Source: Phycisphaerae bacterium (GTDB taxonomy: Bacteria > Planctomycetota > Phycisphaerae > Sedimentisphaerales > Anaerobacaceae). From it: a stretch of 44,384 nucleotides of DNA. The position numbers were made by a program, and so were the translations under genes. A model generated the notes under the pieces. The model searched no databases. It saw nothing but the letters and a program-made list of their open reading frames with translations, and was not told the origin of the DNA. Shown here piece after piece: positions 1 through 9,100 of this stretch. The stretch covers positions 1 to 44,384 of the forward strand of contig JAIPFM010000226.1 of NCBI GenBank assembly GCA_021736645.1, in the 5' to 3' direction. Within the stretch, counting starts at the first letter, position 1. Each line of letters begins with the position of its first letter.

Positions 1-324
1 GTCAAGCTGTCCTCTGAACTGGCCAAGAAACCCACAGGTCACACCCTGTATTTGCTGGATGAACCCACCACGGGCCTGCACTTTGCGGACATCCACAATC
101 TGCTTGCCGTGCTTCAACGCCTGACCGATATGGGCAATACCATCATTGTGATCGAGCACAACCTGGATGTGATCAAGGTGGCGGACTATATCATTGACCT
201 GGGCCCTGAGGGCGGAGACGGCGGAGGCGAGGTCGTGGTTGCAGGACCGCCGGAGAAGGTGGTCGAGTGTGCACGGAGTTATACGGCCAAGTACTTGAAG
301 CCAAAATTGATTGAATCGACTTAA
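1..324 (+). CDS. uvrA: UvrA C-terminal fragment (excinuclease ABC subunit A)
   Basis: The window opens inside this gene, so only about the last 107 codons are present. UvrA is the ATPase that scans DNA for bulky lesions and loads UvrB in nucleotide excision repair. The visible part is the end of the second ABC ATPase domain. It carries the Walker B stretch [13 protein letters not shown], the H-loop region [15 protein letters not shown] and the typical UvrA ending [14 protein letters not shown]. The reading frame is open from base 1 and stops with TAA at 322-324. mtnA follows within about 20 bases on the same strand, so the two may be co-transcribed. The family assignment is firm because this ending is highly conserved in UvrA. 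Confidence 0.96.
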   Translation, partial: VKLSSELAKKPTGHTLYLLDEPTTGLHFADIHNLLAVLQRLTDMGNTIIVIEHNLDVIKVADYIIDLGPEGGDGGGEVVVAGPPEKVVECARSYTAKYLKPKLIEST

Positions 325-344
325 AACACAGGAGCATGAAGAAC

Positions 345-1409
345 ATGGTGACACCGGCACTGCAGTGGATGGGAGATTCGCACGGCTATCTGGAGCTGAT
401 TGATCAGCGTTGCCTGCCAGGCGCGCTCATCACCCTGGAGGTGCGCGACACGGTGACATTGTATGAGGCCATCCAAACCCTGGCTGTACGCGGCGCGCCA
501 GCCATCGGTGTGGCGGCTGCGTATGGTCTGGTGCTGGCAGTGCAGAACGCATCAGGTGACACAGCCAGTCAGGCGATGGTGGATCTCAGGGCTCAGGCAG
601 ACTACCTTGCCAAGTCACGACCGACGGCGGTGAACCTGTGCTGGGCGCTGGACCGCGTGACACGCGCGGCCGAGGCCTTTGTGCCGGGCTATGCTTCAGC
701 AGATCGCGAGGCCCTGCTGGCGTGTGTGTTTCAAGAGGCCCGGGCCATCTGTCAGGAAGACGTGGCCATGTGTCTGCGTATCGGCCAGCACGGTCAGCAC
801 TTTATTAAAGATGGATTCGGCGTACTCACGCACTGCAATGCCGGGGCCCTGGCCACGGCCGGGCAGGGCACGGCCCTGTCTCTGATGTTTGAGGCTCAGA
901 AAAAGGGCAGGGACTTTACCGTGTATGCCGATGAAACACGGCCGCTGCTGCAGGGGGCCCGGCTCACCGCCTGGGAACTCCAGAATGCAGGGATTCCGGT
1001 CAGACTTATCTGCGACAACATGGCAGGCTGGCTCATGAAGCAGGGCGTCATCCATATGGTGGTGACAGGTGCGGATCGCATTGCTGCCAATGGCGACTCC
1101 GCCAACAAGATCGGGACCTACAGCCTCAGCCTCCTGGCCAGGGCCCATGGCATTCCATTCTACATTGCGGCCCCGTCCAGCACCTTTGATTTGTCCCTGG
1201 CCAGTGGAGACGCCATCCCCATTGAAGAACGCGGGGCCCATGAGGTGACACAGATCCGTGATACGGTGATTGCGCCCAAGGACATCGGCACACGCAACCC
1301 GGCCTTTGACGTGGCGCCCGCGGAAAACATCACCGCCATTGTTACAGAGAAAGGTGTGATCGAACGCCCCGACAGGGAAAAGATTGCCGCTCACTTTAAA
1401 GAGGACTGA
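345..1409 (+). CDS. mtnA: S-methyl-5-thioribose-1-phosphate isomerase
   Basis: MtnA converts 5-methylthioribose-1-phosphate to the ribulose form in the methionine salvage pathway. Family motifs are RGAPAIGVAAAYG, NAGALATAGQGTAL, YADETRPLLQGARLTAWEL and TGADRIAANGD. Counting from the upstream ATG at 336, the family's catalytic Cys and Asp fall at residues 167 and 247, and the length is normal (about 355 residues). Two in-frame ATGs exist, at 336 and 345. GGAG at 331-334 touches the first but lies 10 bases before the second, so I prefer 345. The gene sits between uvrA and ilvA. No other methionine-salvage gene is visible, which is common, because MtnA is often encoded alone and related proteins can act on other sugar phosphates. 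Confidence 0.95.
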   Translation: MVTPALQWMGDSHGYLELIDQRCLPGALITLEVRDTVTLYEAIQTLAVRGAPAIGVAAAYGLVLAVQNASGDTASQAMVDLRAQADYLAKSRPTAVNLCWALDRVTRAAEAFVPGYASADREALLACVFQEARAICQEDVAMCLRIGQHGQHFIKDGFGVLTHCNAGALATAGQGTALSLMFEAQKKGRDFTVYADETRPLLQGARLTAWELQNAGIPVRLICDNMAGWLMKQGVIHMVVTGADRIAANGDSANKIGTYSLSLLARAHGIPFYIAAPSSTFDLSLASGDAIPIEERGAHEVTQIRDTVIAPKDIGTRNPAFDVAPAENITAIVTEKGVIERPDREKIAAHFKED

Positions 1410-1412
1410 CCT

Positions 1413-2960
1413 GTGCCCAGTAAAACCATCAAACGTATTCTATCCGCCAAGGTCTATGATGTGGCCAGAGAAACCCCGATCGATGCCCTGCAGTTTCTCA
1501 GCGAACAGCTCGGCAACCGCATCCTCGCCAAACGGGAAGACCTTCAGCCCATTTACAGTTTCAAGCTTCGCGGTGCGTACAATAAAATTGCCCAGTTGTC
1601 TGCGGCGCAGCAAAGAAAAGGCGTGGTCGCTGCGTCAGCAGGTAATCATGCCCAGGGCGTGGCCCTGTCGGCCCATCGCCAGAAAACCCGGGCCACCATT
1701 GTCATGCCAGTCACCACACCGGCCATCAAGATCCGTTCTGTGAAGACCCTGGGCGGAAATTGGACAAAGGTCATTCTTCATGGTGACAGGTTTGATGACG
1801 CCTGTCAACATGCCGTCCAACTGGCCAGGGAAACCGGGGCCACACTGGTGCACCCCTATGATGATCCCGATGTGATTGCAGGGCAGGGTACGATCGGCAT
1901 GGAAATTCTCCGTCAGGTCCCTGGTCCCCTGGAGGCTATTTTTGTGCCCGTGGGTGGGGGCGGTCTCATTGCCGGCATCGGGACCTATATCAAATACCTC
2001 AGACCCGAGATACGAATCATCGGTGTCGAGGCCCGGGAATCGGCCTGTCTGGAAGCCGCCCTGGCTGCGGGACGGCGTGTCACCCTGCCCCATACGGGCA
2101 TCTTTGCGGATGGCGTGGCTGTGGCCACCATCGGCAAAGAGACCTTTCGCCTGGCCAGACAGTGTGTGGACGAAGTCGTGACAGTCAGCAATGATGAAAT
2201 CTGTGCAGCCGTCAAGCTCATCTTTGACGATACCCGGGCCATCATGGAACCGGCCGGAGCCCTCTCCCTGGCTGGCCTCATTCGCTATGTGAAGAAAAAA
2301 CGAATTCGCAACAAGACCCTGGTCACCATCAATTCAGGCGCCAATGTCAATTTTGATCGCTTGAGGTATGTGTCTGAACGATATGGTGTGGGCCAGCAGA
2401 CCGAGGTCATGCTGGGCATCACGATTCACGAACGGGCCGGGGCCCTGCTGTCACTCTGTGATGCGCTGGTGGGCCATGACATCACAGAATTCAGTTACCG
2501 ATATCACGATTCTCAACAGGCCAATGTCTTTGTCGGTGTCATCGTTGAGCAGGGTGTCAACGGCCGAAAGACGCTGATCCGGCAACTCAGGAAACAGGGA
2601 TTTGATCTGGTGGATCTGTCCGGCAATGAACTGGCCAAGCTGCACGTCCTGCACATGGTGGGCGGCCGCATTCCCTCCGCAGAGAAGGAGCGAATCTTCC
2701 GTTTTGAGTTCCCCGAACGCATGGGCATCCTGCGGGAGTTTTTAACGCGCATGCAGCAGCGATGGAATATTTCTCTGTTTCATTACAGACAGCACGGCGG
2801 CGCCTATGCCAATGTTCTCATCGGTCTCCAGGACATTCCCGACAAGGCCACGAACATTGAAGCGTTTCTGAAACATTGGGAATTTCCCTACTGTGAAGAA
2901 ACCGACAATCCCGCCTATCGCCTGTTCTTTTCATCCGAATCGCCAGTAAAACAACGGTAA
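1413..2960 (+). CDS. ilvA: Biosynthetic threonine ammonia-lyase
   Basis: This PLP enzyme deaminates threonine to 2-oxobutanoate, the first step of isoleucine synthesis. Residues 1-320 form the fold-II PLP domain. It has the Schiff-base lysine in SFKLRGAYNKI (Lys51), the substrate loop SAGNHAQGVA and the phosphate-binding PVGGGGLIAG. Residues from about 330 to 505 contain two ACT-like regulatory repeats, each with a Phe-Pro-Glu-Arg or Ile-His-Glu-Arg start (TIHERAGALLSLC and FEFPERMGILREFL). This marks the long, isoleucine-regulated type. Start is GTG at 1413, with GAGGA at 1401-1405. It lies 3 bases after the mtnA stop, so translational coupling is likely. It converges with the M56 gene. Confidence 0.96.
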   Translation: MPSKTIKRILSAKVYDVARETPIDALQFLSEQLGNRILAKREDLQPIYSFKLRGAYNKIAQLSAAQQRKGVVAASAGNHAQGVALSAHRQKTRATIVMPVTTPAIKIRSVKTLGGNWTKVILHGDRFDDACQHAVQLARETGATLVHPYDDPDVIAGQGTIGMEILRQVPGPLEAIFVPVGGGGLIAGIGTYIKYLRPEIRIIGVEARESACLEAALAAGRRVTLPHTGIFADGVAVATIGKETFRLARQCVDEVVTVSNDEICAAVKLIFDDTRAIMEPAGALSLAGLIRYVKKKRIRNKTLVTINSGANVNFDRLRYVSERYGVGQQTEVMLGITIHERAGALLSLCDALVGHDITEFSYRYHDSQQANVFVGVIVEQGVNGRKTLIRQLRKQGFDLVDLSGNELAKLHVLHMVGGRIPSAEKERIFRFEFPERMGILREFLTRMQQRWNISLFHYRQHGGAYANVLIGLQDIPDKATNIEAFLKHWEFPYCEETDNPAYRLFFSSESPVKQR

Positions 2961-2986
2961 GCCCGGAGCCGTGGGCCCGGGGGGCA

Positions 2987-4498
2987 CTATTGAACTCGGC
3001 TGTTGTGTGTGGCTTGCCTGGCCGCCATTTCAACGATGCCTGCGATGCCATCCTGAGTCGTGCGTCTGCGCCTTTGGGTCGTGTTGGGTGTTGTGCGTCT
3101 TCGCTGCAGTCTGGCCTGAGAGGCAAACTGTCGAGCGGCCTGCTGTCTCTGAAGTGTGGCCTGTCTGTACAGTCGTTGTTGGAATTCCTGGAATTGCATG
3201 GCATTGAGCTGGACCTGGTACCACATCTGGGCATTCATGGCAGCCATGTCATTGGTGAGGGCACCCATTTGGCTCGGCTGTAATGAGGCCGCGGATTGTC
3301 CTGAAGACATGAATTCGTTTTGAGGGACAGATCCTGTTGGCTGGGGCGAGGTGTGTTCTTGGGTTCTGGGCGTGTTCTGGGCCACGGCCTCCCGAGACAT
3401 CTTTTCTACGGGAGGCGCGGCTGCAGTGGTGTCCAGTGCGCTTGGTTCGGTTGTGTGTCTGTCTTCAGTCAGTCTATTGGCCTGTACAGGGAGTGGACCG
3501 CGAGTGACAACCTCAGTTCGTGTCAGGCCTGTCACAGCCAGGCAGGCCAGTAAACAGGCGGCGCCCCAGTGAATCCCTTCATAGGCTGGTTGAAATTCTG
3601 CGATATTCACAATGCGCTTGCGCACCTGGTGACGTGTTTGGCCCATGCCCGCCAGCGCGGCCCTCAAGGGGTGGCAGCGATTGAATTCCAGGACGCGAAT
3701 GATGGTCTGGCCGTAGAGGGTGGACTCTTCCGATTTGGCCAATTGCGTGAGGGCCACCTGGTCACAGGCCAGTTCGCGATCTGTTCGCATCTGCTGAAAG
3801 GCATACCAGACCAGGGGATTGAACCAGTGGATTAAATGACAGAGCGAGGCGATGCAGCTCGCTGCAATGTCGTGGCGTTTGAGATGCGCGAGCTCATGCA
3901 GGAACACGTGCCTCAGTTGTCGTCTGGTGAAGGTGCGGATCATTGACTTTGGAAGCAGCAGTTTGGGACGGATCATGCCCAGCAGGGCCGGACTCTGCAC
4001 TGCGTCCGTGATGACCAGACGAACCCGTGTTCTGATGTGCAGTTGATCGCAACAGTCCTGCAAGAGGGCAAGCACGGGTCTGGCCGTGAGTGTGGGGCAG
4101 TGATTGACCAGGCGAGTCATACGGTGATAATCCCTGAGCAGGTATATGCCAATGGCGCCCATACCGCTGATCCAGATCAGGACAGCCGACCAGAGGCCCC
4201 AGGGCGCCGACGCTGTCGAATGTGGAGCAGCCTCTCCTAGTGCAGGTTCAGGCAGGGCTGTTTGAAGGGAAGAAGACGCCAGTGTGCTGGGAATGAGTCT
4301 GTCCAGGCTGACCGGGCTGTAGGGTGTCCAGGGAATGAGTATCTTGATGCAGACCAGAAACCACAGGGCATACTGCCATCTGGCACTCAATCGGTCTCTC
4401 AAGAGACCCCTAGCCACCAGGATGAGGCCGATCAACAGGCTGGCTTCTATGGTGGTTTGCCCCAGGTATCTCAATAGACTCGCGGCATACTCATTCAT
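2987..4498 (-). CDS. M56 (BlaR1-type) membrane metallopeptidase with Gln/Arg-rich tail
   Basis: This is a multi-pass membrane zinc peptidase of family M56, the group of BlaR1 and MecR1. N-terminal membrane segments lie at about residues 14-30, 42-57 and 103-121. The zinc motif is HELAH (201-205), with the third ligand in DRELACD (Glu242). A further membrane segment is near 307-325. The last 170 or so residues replace the beta-lactam sensor of BlaR1 with a low-complexity region rich in Gln, Ala and Arg (for example LQRQQAARQFASQARLQ). BlaR1 normally cleaves a neighbouring BlaI/MecI repressor, but no such gene is next to it. Function is therefore unassigned beyond an inner-membrane protease. 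A short dyad at 4588-4601 lies upstream. Confidence 0.85.
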   Translation of the reverse strand: MNEYAASLLRYLGQTTIEASLLIGLILVARGLLRDRLSARWQYALWFLVCIKILIPWTPYSPVSLDRLIPSTLASSSLQTALPEPALGEAAPHSTASAPWGLWSAVLIWISGMGAIGIYLLRDYHRMTRLVNHCPTLTARPVLALLQDCCDQLHIRTRVRLVITDAVQSPALLGMIRPKLLLPKSMIRTFTRRQLRHVFLHELAHLKRHDIAASCIASLCHLIHWFNPLVWYAFQQMRTDRELACDQVALTQLAKSEESTLYGQTIIRVLEFNRCHPLRAALAGMGQTRHQVRKRIVNIAEFQPAYEGIHWGAACLLACLAVTGLTRTEVVTRGPLPVQANRLTEDRHTTEPSALDTTAAAPPVEKMSREAVAQNTPRTQEHTSPQPTGSVPQNEFMSSGQSAASLQPSQMGALTNDMAAMNAQMWYQVQLNAMQFQEFQQRLYRQATLQRQQAARQFASQARLQRRRTTPNTTQRRRRTTQDGIAGIVEMAARQATHNSRVQ

Positions 4499-4587
4499 GA
4501 TTCGTACAGTGCCCTGTTCAAAACTTCAATACACGGCTGTCTTTGATGCCAATCCAGATGCCTCGACAAATAGCATACAATGATCAT

Positions 4588-4601
4588 ATTACGGCTGTAA
4601 T
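4588..4601. promoter_or_regulatory. Short dyad upstream of the M56 gene (possible operator)
   Basis: The sequence ATTAC-GGCT-GTAAT is a perfect 5-base dyad about 90 bases upstream of the M56 start. BlaI/MecI-type operators contain TACA/TGTA dyads, and the half site TGTAAT is present, but the symmetry here is not the canonical one. I could not place a convincing promoter around it. Treat it as a weak candidate. Confidence 0.2.
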
Positions 4602-4717
4602 CAAAAGGCAAGTTATTTTTTAAGCGATTGCGGTAAATGACTCAAATTTTCGATGCCAGACTGTCTCGGTTATTGGTGGTCAGAGTGCCATCATCCTGGT
4701 CATCGACAACGTAAACC

Positions 4718-4903
4718 CTATTGGTTATTGGTCTTGCGACCATGTCGCGAGAAAAACTCAATGGCCTTGGCCATATGAAACATTTCGCTCAGTCGGTGCG
4801 GATTTCCAGGATCAAAGTCCATGAAATAAGCTGGATTGGCCTTGATTTCAATGAATCCTGCGGGCAGACGCAGCGTCCTGTTGCCGTCCCTTGACCTAAA
4901 CAA
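4718..4903 (-). CDS. Possible small hypothetical ORF or gene remnant
   Basis: This is an open frame of 61 codons starting at an ATG on the minus strand. The peptide has plausible composition (AGFIEIKANPAYFMDFD, then HMAKAIEFFSRHGRK) but I do not recognise a family. No clear Shine-Dalgarno site precedes it. It overlaps a simple-repeat motif at its 3' end, which argues for a remnant or chance frame. It is listed because the surrounding gap has no other coding candidate. Confidence 0.2.
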   Translation of the reverse strand: MFRSRDGNRTLRLPAGFIEIKANPAYFMDFDPGNPHRLSEMFHMAKAIEFFSRHGRKTNNQ

Positions 4904-5072
4904 TCCCAGGGAGTATAGTCATGGCTGTGGTTCGAAATTAACAGGACTTCTGCAAAAAGCCCTGAGGTGTTCAGTATTTAGTAAGCAGTTTTTAGTAAAA
5001 CGTGTTTTTTAAGCTGTATACTGTCATCTAAAAAATTGAAGTCTGCAAAACTTCAGTTAGACGTTCTCTCAG

Positions 5073-5122
5073 TGCCTGCCATGCCTGTCCGTCATCCATG
5101 GAGAAAGACATGCAGGCAGGCA
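5073..5122. repeat. Imperfect inverted repeat before the methyltransferase gene
   Basis: TGCCTGCC at 5073-5080 is the exact reverse complement of GGCAGGCA at 5115-5122. Inside these arms TGTC (5086-5089) can pair with GACA (5107-5110), giving a stem with one internal loop. It ends 36 bases before the start codon at 5159. It could be a dispersed palindromic element or part of the mRNA leader. No T-tract follows it, so it does not look like a simple terminator. Confidence 0.4.
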
Positions 5123-5158
5123 TCTATCTCCTCGTGGCTTTGCCCCCGCTGATCAGAT

Positions 5159-6016
5159 ATGAGTCCAAAGAAAGTATTCATGACCTATTTTTATTCAGAC
5201 ATGGCAGATAAGGCGATTCAGGCGATCCAGAATGGTCTGGGTTTTGTGACCTTGTCCTGCGATCTGCACCTCAGCGAGGTGACGCTGCGTATCGTAAAAA
5301 GGGAGTTGATACTGGACGACGAGTCTGCGATCACCCGGCAGCAGCTTGAGAAGATAGTGAAAACAAAGACCCGGATATACGTCCATGATGGCACTGAATT
5401 CCGTCCACTTGAAATAAGAAATGAAGAATATACCAAATTGGTGCCAACACAGACAGCCCCGTATCTTGAGGCCAGCGGCGTCAAATTGCATATTTCCAAA
5501 GGGATCTGTCCGTTTGAGAGTGCTGGAAGAATGGCAGAGACCGTGGTTAAAAAGGGGTTTGTTGTCTTGGATACATGCAGCGGCCTGGGCTACAGTGCGC
5601 TGCGCAGTGCAAGACTTGGCGCCAGAAAAACCGTGACCGTTGAAATAAGTTCGGATATTCTACTGTTGAGGTCTCAAAATCCATGGTCCTTCGGCCTTTA
5701 CAGTGACCACTCCATTATCCAGGAACACGAGGATATTGCCTCGTTTATTCAAACACTTGAGGCTGAAACCTTTGACGCCGTCATTCATGATCCGCCGCGA
5801 TTTTCGCTCGCGGGTGACTTATACGGCGATGCCTTTTACAGAGAACTGAAACGGGTCTTGAAGAGGAGAGGCACGCTGTTTCACTACACAGGGAATCCAT
5901 ACACCGTGAAGCATGGCAACTCGTTTGTCACTGGCGTCAAAAAACGCCTTGTTGAGGCCGGCTTTAGAAAGATCCTACAAGAAAAGGCACTGATGGGAGT
6001 CAAGGCATTCGCCTGA
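5159..6016 (+). CDS. COG2521-type SAM-dependent methyltransferase
   Basis: This 285-residue protein resembles the predicted methyltransferases of COG2521, a group described mainly from archaea. Residues 1-130 form a poorly conserved N-terminal part. The Rossmann-fold SAM site follows, with motif I DTCSGLGYSALRSARLGA (138-155), an acidic strand end TVEIS (160-164), the motif IV element HDPPRFSLAGDLYGDAFY (210-227), and a spermidine-synthase-like end RGTLFHYTGNP (237-247). The substrate is unknown. No strong Shine-Dalgarno site precedes the ATG at 5159; an ATG at 5180 is an alternative. The gene stands alone and shares a bidirectional terminator with the convergent giant gene. Confidence 0.75.
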   Translation: MSPKKVFMTYFYSDMADKAIQAIQNGLGFVTLSCDLHLSEVTLRIVKRELILDDESAITRQQLEKIVKTKTRIYVHDGTEFRPLEIRNEEYTKLVPTQTAPYLEASGVKLHISKGICPFESAGRMAETVVKKGFVVLDTCSGLGYSALRSARLGARKTVTVEISSDILLLRSQNPWSFGLYSDHSIIQEHEDIASFIQTLEAETFDAVIHDPPRFSLAGDLYGDAFYRELKRVLKRRGTLFHYTGNPYTVKHGNSFVTGVKKRLVEAGFRKILQEKALMGVKAFA

Positions 6017-6049
6017 GACAAGGTTTGGATTGAGAGTGTCAAAACAAAA

Positions 6050-6081
6050 GCCCCAGTGCATGGCCACGCACTGGGGCTTTT
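6050..6081. terminator. Bidirectional intrinsic terminator
   Basis: GCCCCAGTGC (6050-6059) pairs perfectly with GCACTGGGGC (6068-6077) around an 8-base loop. TTTT follows on the plus strand, and an A-rich run (AAAACAAAA) precedes it, so a U-tract also exists on the minus strand. It lies between the convergent methyltransferase and giant-protein genes and can end both transcripts. Confidence 0.9.
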
Positions 6082-6107
6082 AAAAATCTAATAACCAAAA
6101 TCCAAAA

Positions 6108-9100
6108 TCAATTGATCGGTCCTACTTGCGCTTCGATTTCCTTCTTTTCTTGCAGGTTGATGCCGCGGCGATGCCAGGCACTGGAGGCCCAGGTCTTGAG
6201 TGCTTCCTTCTGGGCCGGTGTGGGATCTGGCGGCAGCTTGAATGAGCCTTGTCGCAGCTTGCAGTAGTCCACACCTGTGATGTGACCGCTTTTGTAGGCA
6301 TTTTCAATCATTTCTGATTTTCGGGTGAGGTCTGCGGTATTGTCCAAGGCATTGGCCAGTTCCCTGGTCTTGATGGCCTTGAAGGCCTTACCTGGTCCCT
6401 TTTCGGTGGCTTCAAAAAAGAATGCCATGCGGTTCACCACATTCTTGGGTGTCAGCGGCAGACCGCCGTCCAATTTGCCGAGTTCCTTGAGCATGGCCTC
6501 TGCCTGTTTGGGCGTGATTTGGCATGTCTCGACCTTCTTGAAGATGTCCATGGCCTTTTCCAGGCTGGGGGGGATGTCGGCACTGTACAGCGCAGCTCGT
6601 TTGGCCACGATGTTGTCCCACTGCTTGGTGGCCTGTCTCATGCCCTCGGCCATGTCCTTGGAGTACTGGGCTGTGTCTTGCCCGGCCTTGGCTGCTAAGT
6701 CGAACCAGTGGTCGCTCTTGACCATGATGGTGTCACGGATGTCTTGGGGTCTGGCCACAGGGGGCATGGTGCCCTTGGTGAGCCAGTCTTTAATGGGCAC
6801 TTCCGGGCTGGTGTTGTACGCTTCGGGATGCCATTTAGACGTGACCATCTGGTCCATGTCCGTGGCGAACTTCTTGGCTTCTGCTGCATCCACCACATCC
6901 TCAGGCCCCTTACCATGGCATCGTCTGAAGAATTCATCTTCGTAGATGGGTCTGGAGAGGCTGTCGTGCACATCCAGGGCGACGGTGTTTCCGTTCGCGT
7001 CTATGCCGGTGATCTGGTAGGTCACGTCACGGTCGCGGCCCATCTTGAGCAAGTCCTCGTCCACATAGCCCGGGTCACCTGGCGACAGTCCATCCGTGTT
7101 GCTGGGATTCCAGACCGACACTTCCAGTTTGTCCGGGTCCAGGCCGTTATCCTTGGCAAATTGTTTGACGTCATCGGAATTCTTGATGCGAGTCATCGTG
7201 GGCGCGTCTGTGTCCTTGTAAATCTTCTTCATGGTCTCATTGGCCTTTTTACGCACATCCGGCAGCACATCCGGGCCATTGATAATGGTCTGGGCGGTCT
7301 TGTCTTTCTGCATACGGATGATCAGGTCTTCCATGTCTGCGTCACCGGCTTTGCCGCCCTTCCAAACCAGTTTATCCAACTCATCCACAGTCTCCTGGGA
7401 GGCCTTTCTGGCTTCTTTCATCTGCTTGAGATCCTCGATGCCTTCTGCGGATTGCTTGAAGGCGGTCTTGGCTGCCTCTGCGACTTCATCGGCGTTTTTC
7501 GTGAAGAGGTGACGCTCCTTGGTCAGGAACTTGCCCACGCCCTCAGCCACCTCGTCAAACTGGTCAATATTCATGCCCAGTCTCTTGAGCACGGAGTTTT
7601 TCATGTTGCTGCCCATTTCGCCGGTGGCCTTGACAAACTGGCCAAGGGCCTCTTGGGCACGTGGAGATCGCTTGAGTGTTTCTTCCAGGGCCACAGGACC
7701 GGCCACACAGGCTGCGCGGAAGAAGCGTTCCCAGGGACCCAGTTTTTCACCGGACAGGGATTCGCCAGTCCACACGGCAATCACGTCCAGGGCGTCCCCT
7801 GTAAACGGCAGGGCTTCAAGTACGTCCTGGGTGATCTTCTGATTGGCCTCGATCTCTTTCATCACGGCCTCAGCCGCCATCTGGGCACCTTCATCAAATT
7901 TGCCCAGGGCCTCGGCACGTTGCTTCATGCCCTTGATCACAGTCGAAGGATCTTCTGTGGCCAGCAAACGCAGCCAGTAGACCTCTGTCAATTCCTTCAT
8001 CTTGTCACGCCAGGCTGCCAGTTCCTTGGGGTCTGTGGGCGGGTCTTTGGCAGCCAGACCGAGGGACTGTAAAAAGTCCGGGAGTTTGCCGTCTGCCTGA
8101 TCCAGGCGGTCACATCGCTTGAGCAGCATGTCCTTGTATTTCTTCAGGTACTCGTCCATGGTCTGGCCCTTGATCTTTTTGCCGAAGTTTTTCATCCAGT
8201 AGCCTGCCAGAAGCCTGGACTCCAGGGCCTTGAACTCGGGGCTGTCGGGACCTTTCTTGAGAATCTTATCGAACTCTTCCTTGGTGAGCCATTCGGGCAA
8301 TTTGAACTTGACCTTGATGTTCGGGCGGTTCGGACAGTACCAGTCTTTACGCTGACGGTTGTAGGCAAAGCCTGAGGGGGCTCGACTCGGTGTGCTGCGC
8401 GGGGCACGCACAGAGGCCGGGGACGCAGGAAACTGTTTGAGCTTGGGCGTGACACCTATGGGCGGCAGGATTACATCGGCCTCCGGAATATCCAGAGGTT
8501 CCGGTTGAACAACGTCAGGGGGTGATACTTTCTTGGGTGTCCCCGTTTCGTTGGGACCAGCCTCTGTGCTGCCGGTTTGGGGATTCGCTCCTGGATCAGC
8601 ACCTGGTGTGCCTGGAGCCTTGCCATTGCCAGGCTGGTTGCCCTGGTCCGGTTGTGGGCCCAGGGGGGGCGTGTTTTTATTGCCTGTCTGGGGCTTGGGC
8701 TGATTGGGATTGCCCTGACCTGCGGTCTGGTCTTTGGGTCGTGCAGTGTTATCCTGGGCCACATCCTTTGGCGTATTATCTTCTGCTTCCTTGTTCTCTT
8801 CTTTTTTACCTTCCTCTGTTTTTTCTTCTTCTTTCTTGGCTTCTTCCTCTTTTGGTTCCTCAGGTTGCGCTGAGCAGAGGATTGTGACCTGTTGTGTTGT
8901 GCTGCGCATGCCCGCGTCATCAATGGCCACGGCTTCTAGTTTGCATGGGCCAAAGGGCAGATCCAATGAGCCGGTCCAGGTTCCATCATTGTTTTTCAGG
9001 CTGGACCAGGGGCCATTGTTGACGCGCACGCCGACCTGCTTGACATCCGGGGCATCGACCCTGATTCGGACCGTGGGCTCTGTGGTCTCTTCGTTATTCA

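Larger units (their letters stand above)
4499..5158. other. Largely non-coding interval with inverted repeats
   Basis: This 660-base gap separates the divergent M56 and methyltransferase genes. It is AT-rich at about 4600-4660 and 4970-5040. It holds one short open frame on the minus strand (4718-4903), a copy of the TTGGTTATTGG simple motif (4710-4720), a small hairpin TGAAGT-CTGCAAA-ACTTCA near 5040-5056, and a larger inverted repeat at 5073-5122. I see no tRNA or known riboswitch. It may contain decayed coding sequence. Confidence 0.5.

Noticed and set aside
6708-8072. 454-codon plus-strand open frame opposite the giant gene
   Set aside because: It is antisense to the helical C-terminal region, has no recognisable domain, and its length follows from the codon bias of the real gene.
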